Notes: generated by a model not told the origin, from the letters alone. 64,000 bases of DNA from Laceyella sacchari (GCF_004343255.1 NZ_SMDD01000003.1:582127-646126), one strand, 5' to 3'. Shown: positions 25,396 through 34,787, counted from the first letter of the stretch. Translations and numbers: made by a program.

Positions 25396-27000
25396 TTATC
25401 TCCCATCGTATGCCATCTGTCCGTTCACCACTGTGCACACCGTCTTCGCTTTGATCCATTCCTCCGCTGGGCACTGCAAAAGATCGCGGTCGTACACGGT
25501 GAGATCTGCCCAGCGCCCAACAGCGATCACGCCTCTCTCCTTTTCCATGCCTTCCGCGTAAGCGCTTCCCTGCGTAAACAAACGCAAAGCCGCAAGCGGT
25601 TGCAATTTCTGCTCAGGCAGATATCCAGGATGAGTAACTGGATCTTCCAGGCGTCGCCGGGTCACTGCCGCGTGCATTCCCAAGAGCGGATGCAAAGGCT
25701 CGATTGGAGCATCACTCCCTGCCGCGCAGGAAATTCCTGTTTCGAGCAACGTTTTCCATGCATAGGCATAAGCAATCCGTTGTTCTCCCACCCGCTCTAA
25801 CACCCATGGAAAGTCGCTCGCTACAAAACGCGGTTGAATGTCCACCACCACATCCAGCCTTTGCAGGCGCGCAATCAGATCCGCCCGCAAAAATTGACCA
25901 TGAATGAGGCGATGCCGTAGCTCTCCTGCCGGAGCGGGGACTTGCTCCATGGTCTCAATTACCCGGCGCGCCGCTTCATCACCAATCGCATGCACCGCGA
26001 TGGGGCGTCCACAGGTAGCAGCACGGCGCGCCAAGTCCAGCAATTCCGCTTGCTCGTGGATCGCCACCCCGATTTGATTCGGATCATCGGTATAAGGTGC
26101 CGACATCAACGCGGTCCTTCCGCCAATCGAACCGTCGGCAAAAATTTTTACCGCCCCCAAGCGAACCCACGGATTTGGCACCAGCTCCGTTGGCTCCAGC
26201 TCATCGAGTTCAGCCAGATAAGGGTGATACAACAGATGATGCGTTCGAAACTTCACTCCCTCATCCACCAACTCGCGATAAATCCGCACCAACTCCCCGA
26301 CATTTCCGATATACCGCAAATCTTCGCTGTGCCCGCCAGTTAATCCACAAGCCAACGCCTGTTTCATCGCTTGGCGAATCGCCTCTTTCTTTTCGTGGTA
26401 AGACGGGGTGGGTTGCGCAGCATAGAAAGGCTGGGAAGCTTGTTCATACACCCATCCGTTCAGCCGTCCGCTTCCGTCCCTCCCAAACATACCGCCTTCC
26501 GGTGGCGCCGTTGACTCTGTGATCCCCGCCACCCGGTAAGCAGCCGAATTGACGAGATGAGCATGCAAACAGACCCGGGCCAAAAGCACGGGATGGTGGG
26601 GGCTGGCTTCATCCAACTCTTCCAGTGTCGGTGCGCCGCCCTGCAAACGGTTTTCATCCAACCCCATGCCCAGAATCCATTCACCCTCTTTGCTGGTTAC
26701 CACCCGCCGTTTGATTGCCTGCAATAACTCCGTTTTGCTCCGACACACACCCAGATCCAGCCATCGCAACCGTTGCCCAACCCCTGACAGGTGAAGATGG
26801 CTGTCGACGAACCCCGGATAAACATAGCCCCCTTGCAAATCTACCTTGTTTACTTGCGCCCGGCCATGATCGAGCAAAAGCTGTTCCGTCTCCCCCACCG
26901 CTACAATCCGCCCCTGCTCCACAACTACCGCTTCCGCCAATGGCTGGGACGGGTCCAATGTGATGATCCGTCCGTGATAATAGATCGTTTTCCCGTTCAT
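25396..27000 (-). CDS. YtcJ-like metal-dependent amidohydrolase
   Basis: A 534-residue amidohydrolase_3 protein. It has the N-terminal beta-sandwich, the metal HxH in PGFVDSHLHLSGVG, GGHSEDLRYIGNVG, AVHAIGDEAARRVIETMEQV, RHRLIHGQFL, and the C-terminal Asp in CAAGSDAPIEP. Members hydrolyse exocyclic amide or formamide bonds; substrate unknown. The ATG at 27000 faces the polymerase gene across a 117-base divergent region. Confidence 0.85.
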   Translation of the reverse strand: MNGKTIYYHGRIITLDPSQPLAEAVVVEQGRIVAVGETEQLLLDHGRAQVNKVDLQGGYVYPGFVDSHLHLSGVGQRLRWLDLGVCRSKTELLQAIKRRVVTSKEGEWILGMGLDENRLQGGAPTLEELDEASPHHPVLLARVCLHAHLVNSAAYRVAGITESTAPPEGGMFGRDGSGRLNGWVYEQASQPFYAAQPTPSYHEKKEAIRQAMKQALACGLTGGHSEDLRYIGNVGELVRIYRELVDEGVKFRTHHLLYHPYLAELDELEPTELVPNPWVRLGAVKIFADGSIGGRTALMSAPYTDDPNQIGVAIHEQAELLDLARRAATCGRPIAVHAIGDEAARRVIETMEQVPAPAGELRHRLIHGQFLRADLIARLQRLDVVVDIQPRFVASDFPWVLERVGEQRIAYAYAWKTLLETGISCAAGSDAPIEPLHPLLGMHAAVTRRRLEDPVTHPGYLPEQKLQPLAALRLFTQGSAYAEGMEKERGVIAVGRWADLTVYDRDLLQCPAEEWIKAKTVCTVVNGQMAYDGR

Positions 27001-27052
27001 GCCAGTCCTCTCCCCTGTCCTGATCTGATTGGAAACATTTTACGATATTACC

Positions 27053-27099
27053 CGAACATATATTTGCATATAATAAAACCAAACGCAAGCATATGTTCG
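27053..27099. promoter_or_regulatory. Two imperfect LexA-like boxes in a divergent promoter
   Basis: CGAACATATATTTG (27053-27066) and AAGCATATGTTCG (27087-27099) each match most of the Gram-positive SOS box CGAAC-N4-GTTCG, one with an intact left half and one with an intact right half. They flank TATAAT (27069-27074), the likely -10 of the Y-family polymerase gene. Confidence 0.5.
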
Positions 27100-27117
27100 C
27101 ATAATGGAGTGACCCAT

Positions 27118-28347
27118 ATGGAATCAACGGTGCTTCTCATTGACATGCAATCTTTCTACGCCAGCATCGAAAAAGCCTTGCGGCCCGAGTTGCAACATCG
27201 CCCCCTGGTCGTCTCGGGTGACCCAGAGCGGCGAAGTGGCGTCATCCTCGCCGCTTGCCCGCTCGCCAAATCGTATGGCATCCAAAACGCTATCACCTTG
27301 CGGGAAGCGGAAGAGCGTTGCCCCCACTTGACCGTGGTTCGGCCGCGAATGTCTCTTTACCTGCAAACCTCCTTGCGGATTACAGAGATTTTGGGCCAAT
27401 TTAGCGATCGGGTTGAACCGTATTCGATTGATGAGCAATTCCTTTCCATCAACGGTTGCCAAACATTATTCGGCTCCCCGATGGAAACGGCCCGCAAAAT
27501 CCAACAAGAGATCGCCATCCAACTCGGTCTGTATGCCCGAATTGGCGTCGGCCCCAACAAAGTGCTCAGCAAAATGGCTTGCGACCACTTTGCCAAAAAG
27601 AACGAAAGCGGCTTGTTTGAACTGACCAAAGACAAGTTGGAAACCCATCTCTGGCCGTTGCCCGTTGAAAAAATGTTTGGTGTCGGCAAACGGATGGGAC
27701 GCCACTTGCGCCGCATGGGAATCGCCACAATTGGCGACCTCGCCCGTTGCCCACTGGCTCGCCTGCGAAAACGGTGGGGAGTGAACGGGCATGTTCTGTG
27801 GATGACAGCCAACGGCATTGACCTATCACCCGTTCATCCTGACACGTTTCAAAAACAAAAAGCAATCGGGCATCAGATGACCTTGCCCCGTGACTATCGC
27901 ACCGCGGAAGAAATCAGTGTCGTTTTATTGGAGTTGTGCGAGGAAGTGTGCCGGCGCGCGCGTCGGCAACGGCAAGTGGGGTGGACTGTCAGCGTCGGTT
28001 GCCGCAGAGCCGATTTCAACTTCCCCAGCGGCTTCCATCGGCAACGCACCATGCCGGAAGCAACCAATCACACGATGACTGTATTTAGCCATGCCCGGGA
28101 ATTGTTCACCCGCTTTTGGGACGGCCAGCCGATCCGTTCCATCGGTGTAAGCCTGAGCCAGCTGTCCACTGATCAACCCATGCAACTCAGCTTATTTGAG
28201 AACAATGAGCAACAGTACCGTTTGGGCCATGTCATGGATGAAATCAACCAACGCTTCGGTCCTACTGCCATTTTGCGAGCCGCTTCGCTAACCCGCGCCG
28301 GGCAAGCTCTGGAACGGTCACAAAAAATAGGAGGGCATTACCGATGA
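27118..28347 (+). CDS. Y-family DNA polymerase (UvrX/YqjW type)
   Basis: A 409-residue translesion polymerase. LLIDMQSFYASIEKAL holds the first catalytic Asp, EPYSIDEQFLSING the Asp-Glu pair, and ARIGVGPNKVLSKMACD and FGVGKRMGRHLRRMGI (HhH) follow. MQLSLFE near the C-terminus looks like a beta-clamp-binding motif. The ATG at 27118 has GGAGTG upstream; the frame is open further upstream, but no family sequence lies there. LexA-like boxes precede it and a YolD gene overlaps its end, the usual SOS pair. Confidence 0.9.
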   Translation: MESTVLLIDMQSFYASIEKALRPELQHRPLVVSGDPERRSGVILAACPLAKSYGIQNAITLREAEERCPHLTVVRPRMSLYLQTSLRITEILGQFSDRVEPYSIDEQFLSINGCQTLFGSPMETARKIQQEIAIQLGLYARIGVGPNKVLSKMACDHFAKKNESGLFELTKDKLETHLWPLPVEKMFGVGKRMGRHLRRMGIATIGDLARCPLARLRKRWGVNGHVLWMTANGIDLSPVHPDTFQKQKAIGHQMTLPRDYRTAEEISVVLLELCEEVCRRARRQRQVGWTVSVGCRRADFNFPSGFHRQRTMPEATNHTMTVFSHARELFTRFWDGQPIRSIGVSLSQLSTDQPMQLSLFENNEQQYRLGHVMDEINQRFGPTAILRAASLTRAGQALERSQKIGGHYR

Positions 28348-28700
28348 ATGAATCTTTGAATCGCCACAACATGCTGTGGGAAGGCAGCCGTATGTTTCTC
28401 CCAGAACACCGTGCGGCACTCTTGCAACGCAAACAGGACGAGGAAGCGTTCATTCCCCCTCAGTTGGATGAAGACCAGCTCGTCGAGATGAATCGCCTGC
28501 TGATGGAGGCGGTGGATGGCGACTTCCCTCTGCTCGTCCGTTATGTGAGCCGGCGCCGCCCCTGTGAATGGTGCGGCTTTGTGCAAAAAATCAATCCGCA
28601 TGAGCGCTGGATTCGACTGGCCAATGGGCGGGAAACCACCACCATTCCCTTCTCCGACATCTACGGAATGGAAAAGGCTACGGACAGGGATGACGTATAA
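28344..28700 (+). CDS. YolD-like protein
   Basis: A 118-residue protein with the YolD pattern LWEGSRMFLPEHRAALLQRK at the N-terminus and a small beta-rich C-terminal region (TIPFSDIYGMEKA). YolD-like proteins are encoded with UvrX/YqjW polymerases and are proposed to be UmuD-like partners. Its ATG overlaps the polymerase stop (ATGA), giving translational coupling. Confidence 0.88.
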   Translation: MNESLNRHNMLWEGSRMFLPEHRAALLQRKQDEEAFIPPQLDEDQLVEMNRLLMEAVDGDFPLLVRYVSRRRPCEWCGFVQKINPHERWIRLANGRETTTIPFSDIYGMEKATDRDDV

Positions 28701-28734
28701 GGCCATGTGGCTCCGCTCAGAGGTTGAAGCCTTC

Positions 28735-29637
28735 TCAAGCAGCCGTCTGAACCTTGCCATCTTCTTCTGACCGCGCCTGCGCCCGAATAAACCACACAAT
28801 TCCGACGATAGACAGCAATCCACCCACCAGTTGCGACCAAATGACCGCCTCATCAAGGAGCCACGCCGCCAACAAAACCGTTCCTACCGGTTCACCCAGT
28901 ACGGCCATCTGAATCGTAACCGCTTTGGTAAACTTGAGCAACCAATTGAACAACAAGTGGCCAAAGACGGTCGGCACGGCGGCCAACAGGAAGAAGATGC
29001 CCCATTCTTCAGCTGGATAGGAAAACAGCGGGACACCGAAAACAACGTTATATCCGGCCAGCACCAAGGTGGCGACCACAAACACCACAAAACTGTAAAC
29101 CGTCGAAGAGATGCGCTGGCGCAAATTTTGCCCCAATAGCATATGGATGGCAACAGCAACCGCGCCCAAAAACGACAAGACATCTCCCCACAGCGCCGTA
29201 AGGGTCCAAGTAAAATCACCGCCAACAACCAGCCCCGTGCCGACCAGCGCCAATCCCATTCCCCAAAACGCACGTGCCGGATACTTCTCCTTAAACATCA
29301 GAAAAGCTCCCGCCGCCACCAGGAGCGGGGTCAGATTCAAGAAAATCATTGCACTAGCCACTGAGGTGTAATGGAAGGATGACATCCAGAACAAGAAATG
29401 CAAGCTCAAAAAAAAGCCCGACAGCGACAGCCGAACCCAATCCTTACCCGTCAGGCCAGTCAGCCCGGCACGCTCCCGCCAGACCCATGGCAACATGAGC
29501 AACGCAGTCAGCGACAAACGATGCGTGGCCAACACGCTGGCAGGCGCAGACGACCACTTGATGAAAATACCGGAAAAAGAGAATGCCACCACTCCCAATG
29601 CGAGTAACAAAAACACACCGGCACGCGATGGATTCAT
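28735..29637 (-). CDS. EamA/DMT family transporter
   Basis: A 300-residue membrane protein with ten predicted helices in two EamA repeats (ALGVVAFSFSGIFIKWSSAP; AVLGEPVGTVLLAAWLLDEA in repeat 2). Such transporters usually export amino acids or other metabolites; the substrate is unknown. The ATG at 29637 has AAAGGGAGG upstream; a frame start at 29661 covers that box. Convergent with the YolD gene, 34 bases apart. Confidence 0.88.
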   Translation of the reverse strand: MNPSRAGVFLLLALGVVAFSFSGIFIKWSSAPASVLATHRLSLTALLMLPWVWRERAGLTGLTGKDWVRLSLSGFFLSLHFLFWMSSFHYTSVASAMIFLNLTPLLVAAGAFLMFKEKYPARAFWGMGLALVGTGLVVGGDFTWTLTALWGDVLSFLGAVAVAIHMLLGQNLRQRISSTVYSFVVFVVATLVLAGYNVVFGVPLFSYPAEEWGIFFLLAAVPTVFGHLLFNWLLKFTKAVTIQMAVLGEPVGTVLLAAWLLDEAVIWSQLVGGLLSIVGIVWFIRAQARSEEDGKVQTAA

Positions 29638-29709
29638 CGTTTCACCTCCCTTTGGCATCATATTCTGATTTTAAGGCAAAACCATGCCGATGTCTCCACT
29701 CCCTCAACG

Positions 29710-29744
29710 AAAAAAGGGCCGCATCCTACCCCATGGATGCAACC
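29710..29744 (-). terminator. Terminator of the ABC-F gene
   Basis: Minus strand stem GGGTTGCATCC / GGATGCGGCCC (two mismatches) with a 7-base loop, followed by six T residues, 14 bases after the stop at 29758. Confidence 0.8.
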
Positions 29745-29757
29745 CTCTCACACGCTT

Positions 29758-31338
29758 CTATTTCCCTCGTTTCAACCGATCGCGTTCTCGCACCAGCTCC
29801 TGAAAACGCCGTTCCAGCTCAGCTCGCTCCGCCTCTGGTAACGGGAAACCGAGTCGCCCCAGCACTTCCGCCAATGCCGTTTCAACCCGCAACAAGGACT
29901 CAGCCGACTGTTGGGGCTGAGAGGCGACTGTTCGGGTCAAGCTTCGCTCATACTCCGCAAACGTTCCCTGGAAATAAACGGCGCGCTGATCATCAATGAT
30001 AATCAAGCGGTCAGCCACCTCCCGGAGCAAATGACGGTCATGCGAAGCGAACAGCAACGTTCCCGGATAACTTTTAAGCACCCGTTCCAACTCCTCGCGC
30101 GCAAACAGATCCAAGAAATTGGTCGGTTCATCCAACACCAACACATTGGACTCGCTCAAAAACACTTTGGCCAGCGCCGCCTTCACCCGCTCGCCGCCGC
30201 TGAGCACGCTCACCGGCTTGTGCACCTCCTCACGGCGAAACAACAGCCGAGCAAGTACCGTGCGGATCATGGTCTCATCATACCGGCTGGATATCCGCAC
30301 ATTCTCCAAAATCGATTTTCTTTCATCCAACACATTGAGTTGTTGCTGGAAAAAACCGATTTTCGCCGCCGAGGCCCAGGCAACCCTAGGCGCGCGGGAA
30401 ACCAGCAACTGAAGCAATGTCGATTTGCCCGCACCATTGGCACCAATCACGCCCACCTTCGCTCCCGTCGGAATCGCACACCGTAACGGTGCAAACAGGC
30501 CTGGTTTGCCGACTTGCTCCAGTCGCAACACCACCTTGCTTCCGATGGGATGGTGATGGCTGGCATCAAATTGCACATGCGGCAACTCGCGCGGCTTTTC
30601 TTTCTCTTCCAAGCGGGCCAACCGCGATTCGAGCGCTTTCGCGCGTCCCGCCACTTTTCCCTGCTTCGTCCCTCGATAATCTTTTCCCATACGTGCTTCG
30701 GACACGCTCATCCCCTTCGGCGGCTTCATCATCCTCCGCGACCGTTCTTTCACTTCACGAATCGCCGCTTGCAACCGTTTTTTCTCGGCCACGTACTGAT
30801 TATACTCCGCTTGGGCAAAGGCGCGACGCTGTTCCTTTTCTTCGCGGTAAAAGGAGTAGTTGCCCGGATACAGTGTGCACACTCCCTGTTCAATCTCCAG
30901 AATCTTACCGCAAACCGCATCCAACAGCGCCCGGTCATGTGAGATCAGCAGGACGGCACGGTCTGTCGACCGCAACTCTTTCTCCAGCCACTTGACCCCG
31001 GCCAAATCGAGGTGAGAAGTCGGCTCATCCGCTAACAAAAGCGAGGCTTGCTTTGAAAAGGCCCGTTTAATCTGCTCGCGCACCTGTTCACCCCCGCTCA
31101 GCGGCATTTCGCTGTCGCTGACCAGTTGTTTGATCCAGGCCACCGAACCGTGCCGCACAATCCGTCCTTCGTCGGCGGGCTCTTCCCCGGCCAATGTGCG
31201 CAAAAGCGTCGTTTTGCCAGCGCCGTTCAAACCGACGATGCCGATTTTTTCACCGGCTTGTACCTTCAATTCATCCAATGAGAATAACAACCGCTCACCC
31301 AACCACTTATTCACATTTGCCGCTTCTAGCAAAAACAA
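29758..31338 (-). CDS. ABC-F family ATPase, antibiotic-resistance (ribosomal protection) type
   Basis: A 526-residue protein with two ATP-binding cassettes and no membrane domain. Walker A motifs are GIVGLNGAGKTTLL and GVIGANGAGKSTLL; the signature sequences are PLSGGEQVREQI and VLSGGERVKAAL. Between them is a long basic helical linker (RMMKPPKGMSVSEARMGKDY), the antibiotic-resistance domain that reaches the peptidyl transferase centre in Vga/VmlR-type proteins. The TTG at 31338 is seven bases from GGAGG and gives the family N-terminus MFLLEAANVNKWLGERLL. The drug class cannot be read from sequence. It is preceded by an attenuator leader, as in inducible members. Confidence 0.88.
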   Translation of the reverse strand: MFLLEAANVNKWLGERLLFSLDELKVQAGEKIGIVGLNGAGKTTLLRTLAGEEPADEGRIVRHGSVAWIKQLVSDSEMPLSGGEQVREQIKRAFSKQASLLLADEPTSHLDLAGVKWLEKELRSTDRAVLLISHDRALLDAVCGKILEIEQGVCTLYPGNYSFYREEKEQRRAFAQAEYNQYVAEKKRLQAAIREVKERSRRMMKPPKGMSVSEARMGKDYRGTKQGKVAGRAKALESRLARLEEKEKPRELPHVQFDASHHHPIGSKVVLRLEQVGKPGLFAPLRCAIPTGAKVGVIGANGAGKSTLLQLLVSRAPRVAWASAAKIGFFQQQLNVLDERKSILENVRISSRYDETMIRTVLARLLFRREEVHKPVSVLSGGERVKAALAKVFLSESNVLVLDEPTNFLDLFAREELERVLKSYPGTLLFASHDRHLLREVADRLIIIDDQRAVYFQGTFAEYERSLTRTVASQPQQSAESLLRVETALAEVLGRLGFPLPEAERAELERRFQELVRERDRLKRGK

Positions 31339-31370
31339 AAAAAATCCTCCCTTCGTTCTCAGAGAGGATT
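31337..31370 (-). promoter_or_regulatory. Attenuator terminator overlapping the ABC-F ribosome-binding site
   Basis: Minus strand AATCCTCTCT / AGGGAGGATT forms a 10-bp stem (one T-G) with an 8-base loop and is followed by eight T residues. The GGAGG box of the ABC-F gene (31346-31350) lies in the right arm and the TTG start overlaps the end of the T tract. If the hairpin forms, both transcription and translation are blocked. Confidence 0.8.
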
Positions 31371-31531
31371 CATGCCATATCCGTTTAACGGCATACACGA
31401 AAAGCCCATCACTTGACAGGTATAAACCAGCCAAGCAACGCGCCAGTGATGCTCGTGCAATAACGAAAAATGGACAGACGAATCCCGCTCCGAAAACACT
31501 GAGTAATTGATTCCTCAATGATTGGTTTCGA

Positions 31532-31561
31532 TTAGCGAGATACATTGTCCATTGTTCGCAT
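31532..31561 (-). CDS. Leader peptide (9 aa) of the ABC-F gene
   Basis: MRTMDNVSR followed by TAA, with an AAAGGA box five bases upstream of the ATG and about 20 bases from the predicted transcription start. Short, well-translated uORFs in this position act as antibiotic sensors for ribosome stalling in erm and vml/msr leaders. A second possible uORF (31359-31409, 16 aa) ends inside the attenuator hairpin but has no good ribosome site. Confidence 0.5.
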   Translation of the reverse strand: MRTMDNVSR

Positions 31562-31589
31562 ACCGTTCCTTTCCTTCAATTTGTCATTT

Positions 31590-31619
31590 ATTATAACCCT
31601 CCCAAACGCACTCGGTCAA
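31590..31619 (-). promoter_or_regulatory. Strong sigma-A promoter of the ABC-F gene
   Basis: Minus strand TTGACC (31614-31619), 18-base spacer, TATAAT (31590-31595). Predicted start near 31583, giving a leader of about 245 bases. Confidence 0.8.
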
Positions 31620-31700
31620 CGAACTGCAAGACGATCGGGCAAAAGGCAAACCTTACCGAAGCAAAAACGGTAAAAAACAATGCGCCCAGGAGTTTCAAGG

Positions 31701-32165
31701 CTAAAGCGTCAACCGCAACACCTTGAGAGACCCATCTTCGCGCTCAACTTGAAAGCTGAGCCGCTCGTATAAGCCGAGCACCGGGTTATCCTTATGCACG
31801 GCAACCGAAAGTGCCTGAAAGCCCTCCATGCGGGCTTGATTAACCAACCGGGTAATCAGGTAGCGCCCAATCCCTTGATTGCGATACTCTGGCGAAACAG
31901 CGGCAATCAGCTCTGGCGTCTTCTCATCAAGAAAAGCGAGCCCCGGGCGGTCTTGTGTGAATTGGCGGAACCATACTGCACCAATCGGCTTTTTTTCTTT
32001 CTTTAATAAAACGATAAAGCCGATATCCACCCGTTTTCCCCAATCTGCGAGATAATGATCCATCATTTGTTCACGTTCGTTTCCATAAAACTCCATCGCC
32101 AACTCCAAGAATTCCTTTAACACAGGTGCATCAGCAGGTTTAATCGTGCGAAAAACGAGTTCCAT
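31701..32165 (-). CDS. GNAT family N-acetyltransferase
   Basis: A 154-residue acetyltransferase. The acetyl-CoA-binding motif A is ELIAAVSPEYRNQGIGRYLI, and motif B is VAVHKDNPVLGLYERLSFQV. The acceptor substrate is unknown. Single gene between the ABC-F promoter and a membrane protein gene, with no obvious partner. Confidence 0.88.
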   Translation of the reverse strand: MELVFRTIKPADAPVLKEFLELAMEFYGNEREQMMDHYLADWGKRVDIGFIVLLKKEKKPIGAVWFRQFTQDRPGLAFLDEKTPELIAAVSPEYRNQGIGRYLITRLVNQARMEGFQALSVAVHKDNPVLGLYERLSFQVEREDGSLKVLRLTL

Positions 32166-32291
32166 GTCATGTTCATCCCTTTCATGTCATTGCACCAAAC
32201 CACTAGAATATTAAATGATTTTATTCGACTTTTATATAGATTAACCCTGCTAAACATTTATAAAATGTAGAAAAATACCCAATCATCAATT

Positions 32292-33251
32292 TCAATGCAC
32301 CTGTCTTTGCATCCGCTGCCCTAAGGGCTCTTCTCCGGAATTCACTAAAAGGCGTGCGACAACCAGTGTGACGGCGATCGCAGCCAGCAATCGGATCAAC
32401 AACAGGTAAATGACCGGAATTCCAAGTGGGACAAAAATCAAGGTATCCTCAACGACCGCATGACAAGCGGCCAAAAAAATCATAATCAATGTCATATCAC
32501 GCTTGGAAAAATTGCGCTCTTCCGCCTCTTGAATGATAAGACCCGCCCCCAGAAACAAGCCAGCAAACAACCCCGTGGCCATCGCAATCGCTCCATGCCC
32601 GGAAATCGACAAAGGTTTGAGCAGCGGCATAATCCACTGCGCCACCCGATCCAGAAAACCGACATCCTTGAGGGCCTGCAAAACGACCATCAACGGCAGC
32701 ACAATCACCACCAGTTGCAATACACCTTCGGCCGATGCGTAGAGGGCCGTCAGCAAGATATCCACCCAGCCGTCGGCACGGGCATGCTCAACTGGCGCCA
32801 ACACTCCTTGTGTGATCGGTTCTCCGCCACCGGCCCACGTCCAGTTGATGATCAAGGCCGAGACCACTGCCAGTCCCATCCGCACAGTGATCACGGCCCA
32901 TGTCGCCACACCCACCCGGCGACAAACCGCCGATTCGATAAACATGTTGTGTGAGAAGCTAAGCATGACCGCCAAGATAAACGCTTGCTTCACCGTCAAG
33001 TCAACCGCCTGCATAGCCCCTAATGCGGCATAAAGATTTAACACATTGCCCAACACCAGCGGAATCGCCGCTTCCCCACCCAATCCAAACACAGACATAA
33101 AGGGAGCAATGCGTTCCGTCACCCATTCCAACACGGGCGTCTGCTTAGCCACCTGAATGACAAATGCAATGGGAAGAACGATTTTGCTCAACTCCCACGA
33201 TGTTTTAAGGCCAGCGCGCATCCCCTTCTTCCAATCCACGCTACGGTTCAT
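32292..33251 (-). CDS. Nucleoside-recognition (Gate) domain membrane protein
   Basis: A 319-residue protein with about eight hydrophobic segments arranged as two Gate repeats: GLGGEAAIPLVLGNVLNLYA and SGHGAIAMATGLFAGLFLGA mark the turns. The family is related to SpmA/SpmB and to nucleoside transporters; the substrate is unknown. GGGAG precedes the ATG at 33251. It lies 35 bases downstream of the RlmD-type gene in the same direction. Confidence 0.8.
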   Translation of the reverse strand: MNRSVDWKKGMRAGLKTSWELSKIVLPIAFVIQVAKQTPVLEWVTERIAPFMSVFGLGGEAAIPLVLGNVLNLYAALGAMQAVDLTVKQAFILAVMLSFSHNMFIESAVCRRVGVATWAVITVRMGLAVVSALIINWTWAGGGEPITQGVLAPVEHARADGWVDILLTALYASAEGVLQLVVIVLPLMVVLQALKDVGFLDRVAQWIMPLLKPLSISGHGAIAMATGLFAGLFLGAGLIIQEAEERNFSKRDMTLIMIFLAACHAVVEDTLIFVPLGIPVIYLLLIRLLAAIAVTLVVARLLVNSGEEPLGQRMQRQVH

Positions 33252-33286
33252 CTTCTCCCACCCGCTCTTTCTGTTTTGCTATTCAT

Positions 33287-34675
33287 TTATGTCTGCACCA
33301 ATTCACACACGGCTTCCACATGCGCTGTCTGCGGAAACATATCAAACGGTTCAATCCCTGCAACCCGATACCCGCTCTTCAACAACTGCGCACAATCTTT
33401 GGCCAACGTCGCTGGATTGCAAGAAACATATACCAAGCGCGGCACCTTTGTCCGCATCAGAGCCTGCAACAGAGGCTGTCCCAATCCGGTCCGCGGCGGA
33501 TCTACCACGATAACATCTGGCTGCAACCCTTCTTTGATCCACTTGGGCAAAAGCGTTTCTGCCGCACCCACGTAATATTCGGCATGGGCGATACCATTCA
33601 ACTTGGCGTTCTCCTTGGCATCGGCAACAGCTTCAGGTACTGTATCCATGCCGATGACACGCTTCGCTCCAGACGCCAACCACAAGCCGATGGTTCCTGC
33701 TCCGCAATAGGCGTCAATCACAGTTTCTGTCCCTGTCAGGCGAGCTGCTCGTTTGACCGCGTCATACAGCCGGACGGTCTGGACGGGATTGAGCTGAAAG
33801 AAGGCCCGGGCAGATAACGCAAACGTCAACTCTCCCAATCGCTCAATCAGCTTCTCATTCCCCCACAACAGCCGGGACTCTTCTCCAAATACAAGCGAAG
33901 TTTTATCTGGATTGTAGTTCAGCACTACGCTTTTCACTTGAGGTAGCCTTCGGGTCACTTCACGCACAAAAGCTTCTTCTTCGGGAAATGATTTTGTCCG
34001 GGTGACCAACACCAACTGGATTTCTTCCGTGGCGAAAGCAATCCGCCCCACCAAATGCCTGAGTGTGCCGCGATGTTTCCGCTCATCATAGATATCCACC
34101 CCCAACTCCTCCACCAGTCGCTTGGCTTTATAAAGGGCTTCGTTCAGCTTAGGGTGTTGCACCATGCATGCACTCGCATCAACCAATTGGTGAGAAGCGG
34201 CGGAAAACATGCCCATAGAGACTTGACCGCCCACGCGCCGTAAAGGAAATTGCGCCTTGTTGCGATACGACCACGGTTCATCCATGGTGACAGTCTCGCC
34301 GATCGGCACATCTCGCAAACCAGCGTACCTGGCGAAACTCTCGGCAACCAACTCCCGCTTCAAGCGCTTCTGCATCCGGCGGTCAATGTGCTGCAATTGG
34401 CACCCACCGCACTCCCGATACACCGGACACGGCGGTTCCACCCGATAAGCTGATTTTTTCTTCACTTTCAGCAATTGGGCTTTGGCAAATTTGGGTTCCA
34501 CTTGTACCACACGGGCAACCACGATTTCACCCGGTACAGCGCCTTCCACAAAAACGACTTGCTTTTGGTAGTGGCCTATACCCTCGCCATTGATGCCGAT
34601 GCGGCGGATGGGAAGCTGGATCACCTCTCCCCGCTTCAAGCGAATCTGTTTTGCTTGCTTGGTTGACTTGTTCAT
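33287..34675 (-). CDS. rlmD: 23S rRNA (uracil-C5)-methyltransferase, RlmD/RlmCD type
   Basis: A 462-residue enzyme. An N-terminal TRAM domain (residues 12-70) is followed by the [4Fe-4S] motif PPCPVYRECGGCQLQH, the SAM-binding VIDAYCGAGTIGLWLA, VIVVDPPRTGLGQPLL and the catalytic Cys in LVYVSCNPATLAKDC. It methylates U1939 and, in Firmicutes, also U747 of 23S rRNA in the RlmCD form. Starts with ATG at 34675. No operon partner upstream. Confidence 0.92.
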   Translation of the reverse strand: MNKSTKQAKQIRLKRGEVIQLPIRRIGINGEGIGHYQKQVVFVEGAVPGEIVVARVVQVEPKFAKAQLLKVKKKSAYRVEPPCPVYRECGGCQLQHIDRRMQKRLKRELVAESFARYAGLRDVPIGETVTMDEPWSYRNKAQFPLRRVGGQVSMGMFSAASHQLVDASACMVQHPKLNEALYKAKRLVEELGVDIYDERKHRGTLRHLVGRIAFATEEIQLVLVTRTKSFPEEEAFVREVTRRLPQVKSVVLNYNPDKTSLVFGEESRLLWGNEKLIERLGELTFALSARAFFQLNPVQTVRLYDAVKRAARLTGTETVIDAYCGAGTIGLWLASGAKRVIGMDTVPEAVADAKENAKLNGIAHAEYYVGAAETLLPKWIKEGLQPDVIVVDPPRTGLGQPLLQALMRTKVPRLVYVSCNPATLAKDCAQLLKSGYRVAGIEPFDMFPQTAHVEAVCELVQT

Positions 34676-34764
34676 CTGCCGTTTTCCTTTCCTTAATAAA
34701 TGCGCTTATCCTATTGTACCCGAAACAATTTGAAAACGCAGGTCTGACGGGCAGGTGATTCCAA

Positions 34765-34787
34765 AAAAAGACGGCCATTGGTGGCCG
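34765..34787 (-). terminator. Terminator of hom
   Basis: Stem CGGCCA / TGGCCG with a 4-base loop and seven T residues on the minus strand, about 50 bases past the hom stop. Confidence 0.75.

Noticed and set aside
26791..27117. N-terminal extension of the Y-family polymerase
   Set aside because: The frame is open upstream by chance because it mirrors the amidohydrolase coding sequence; family homology and the ribosome site place the start at 27118.
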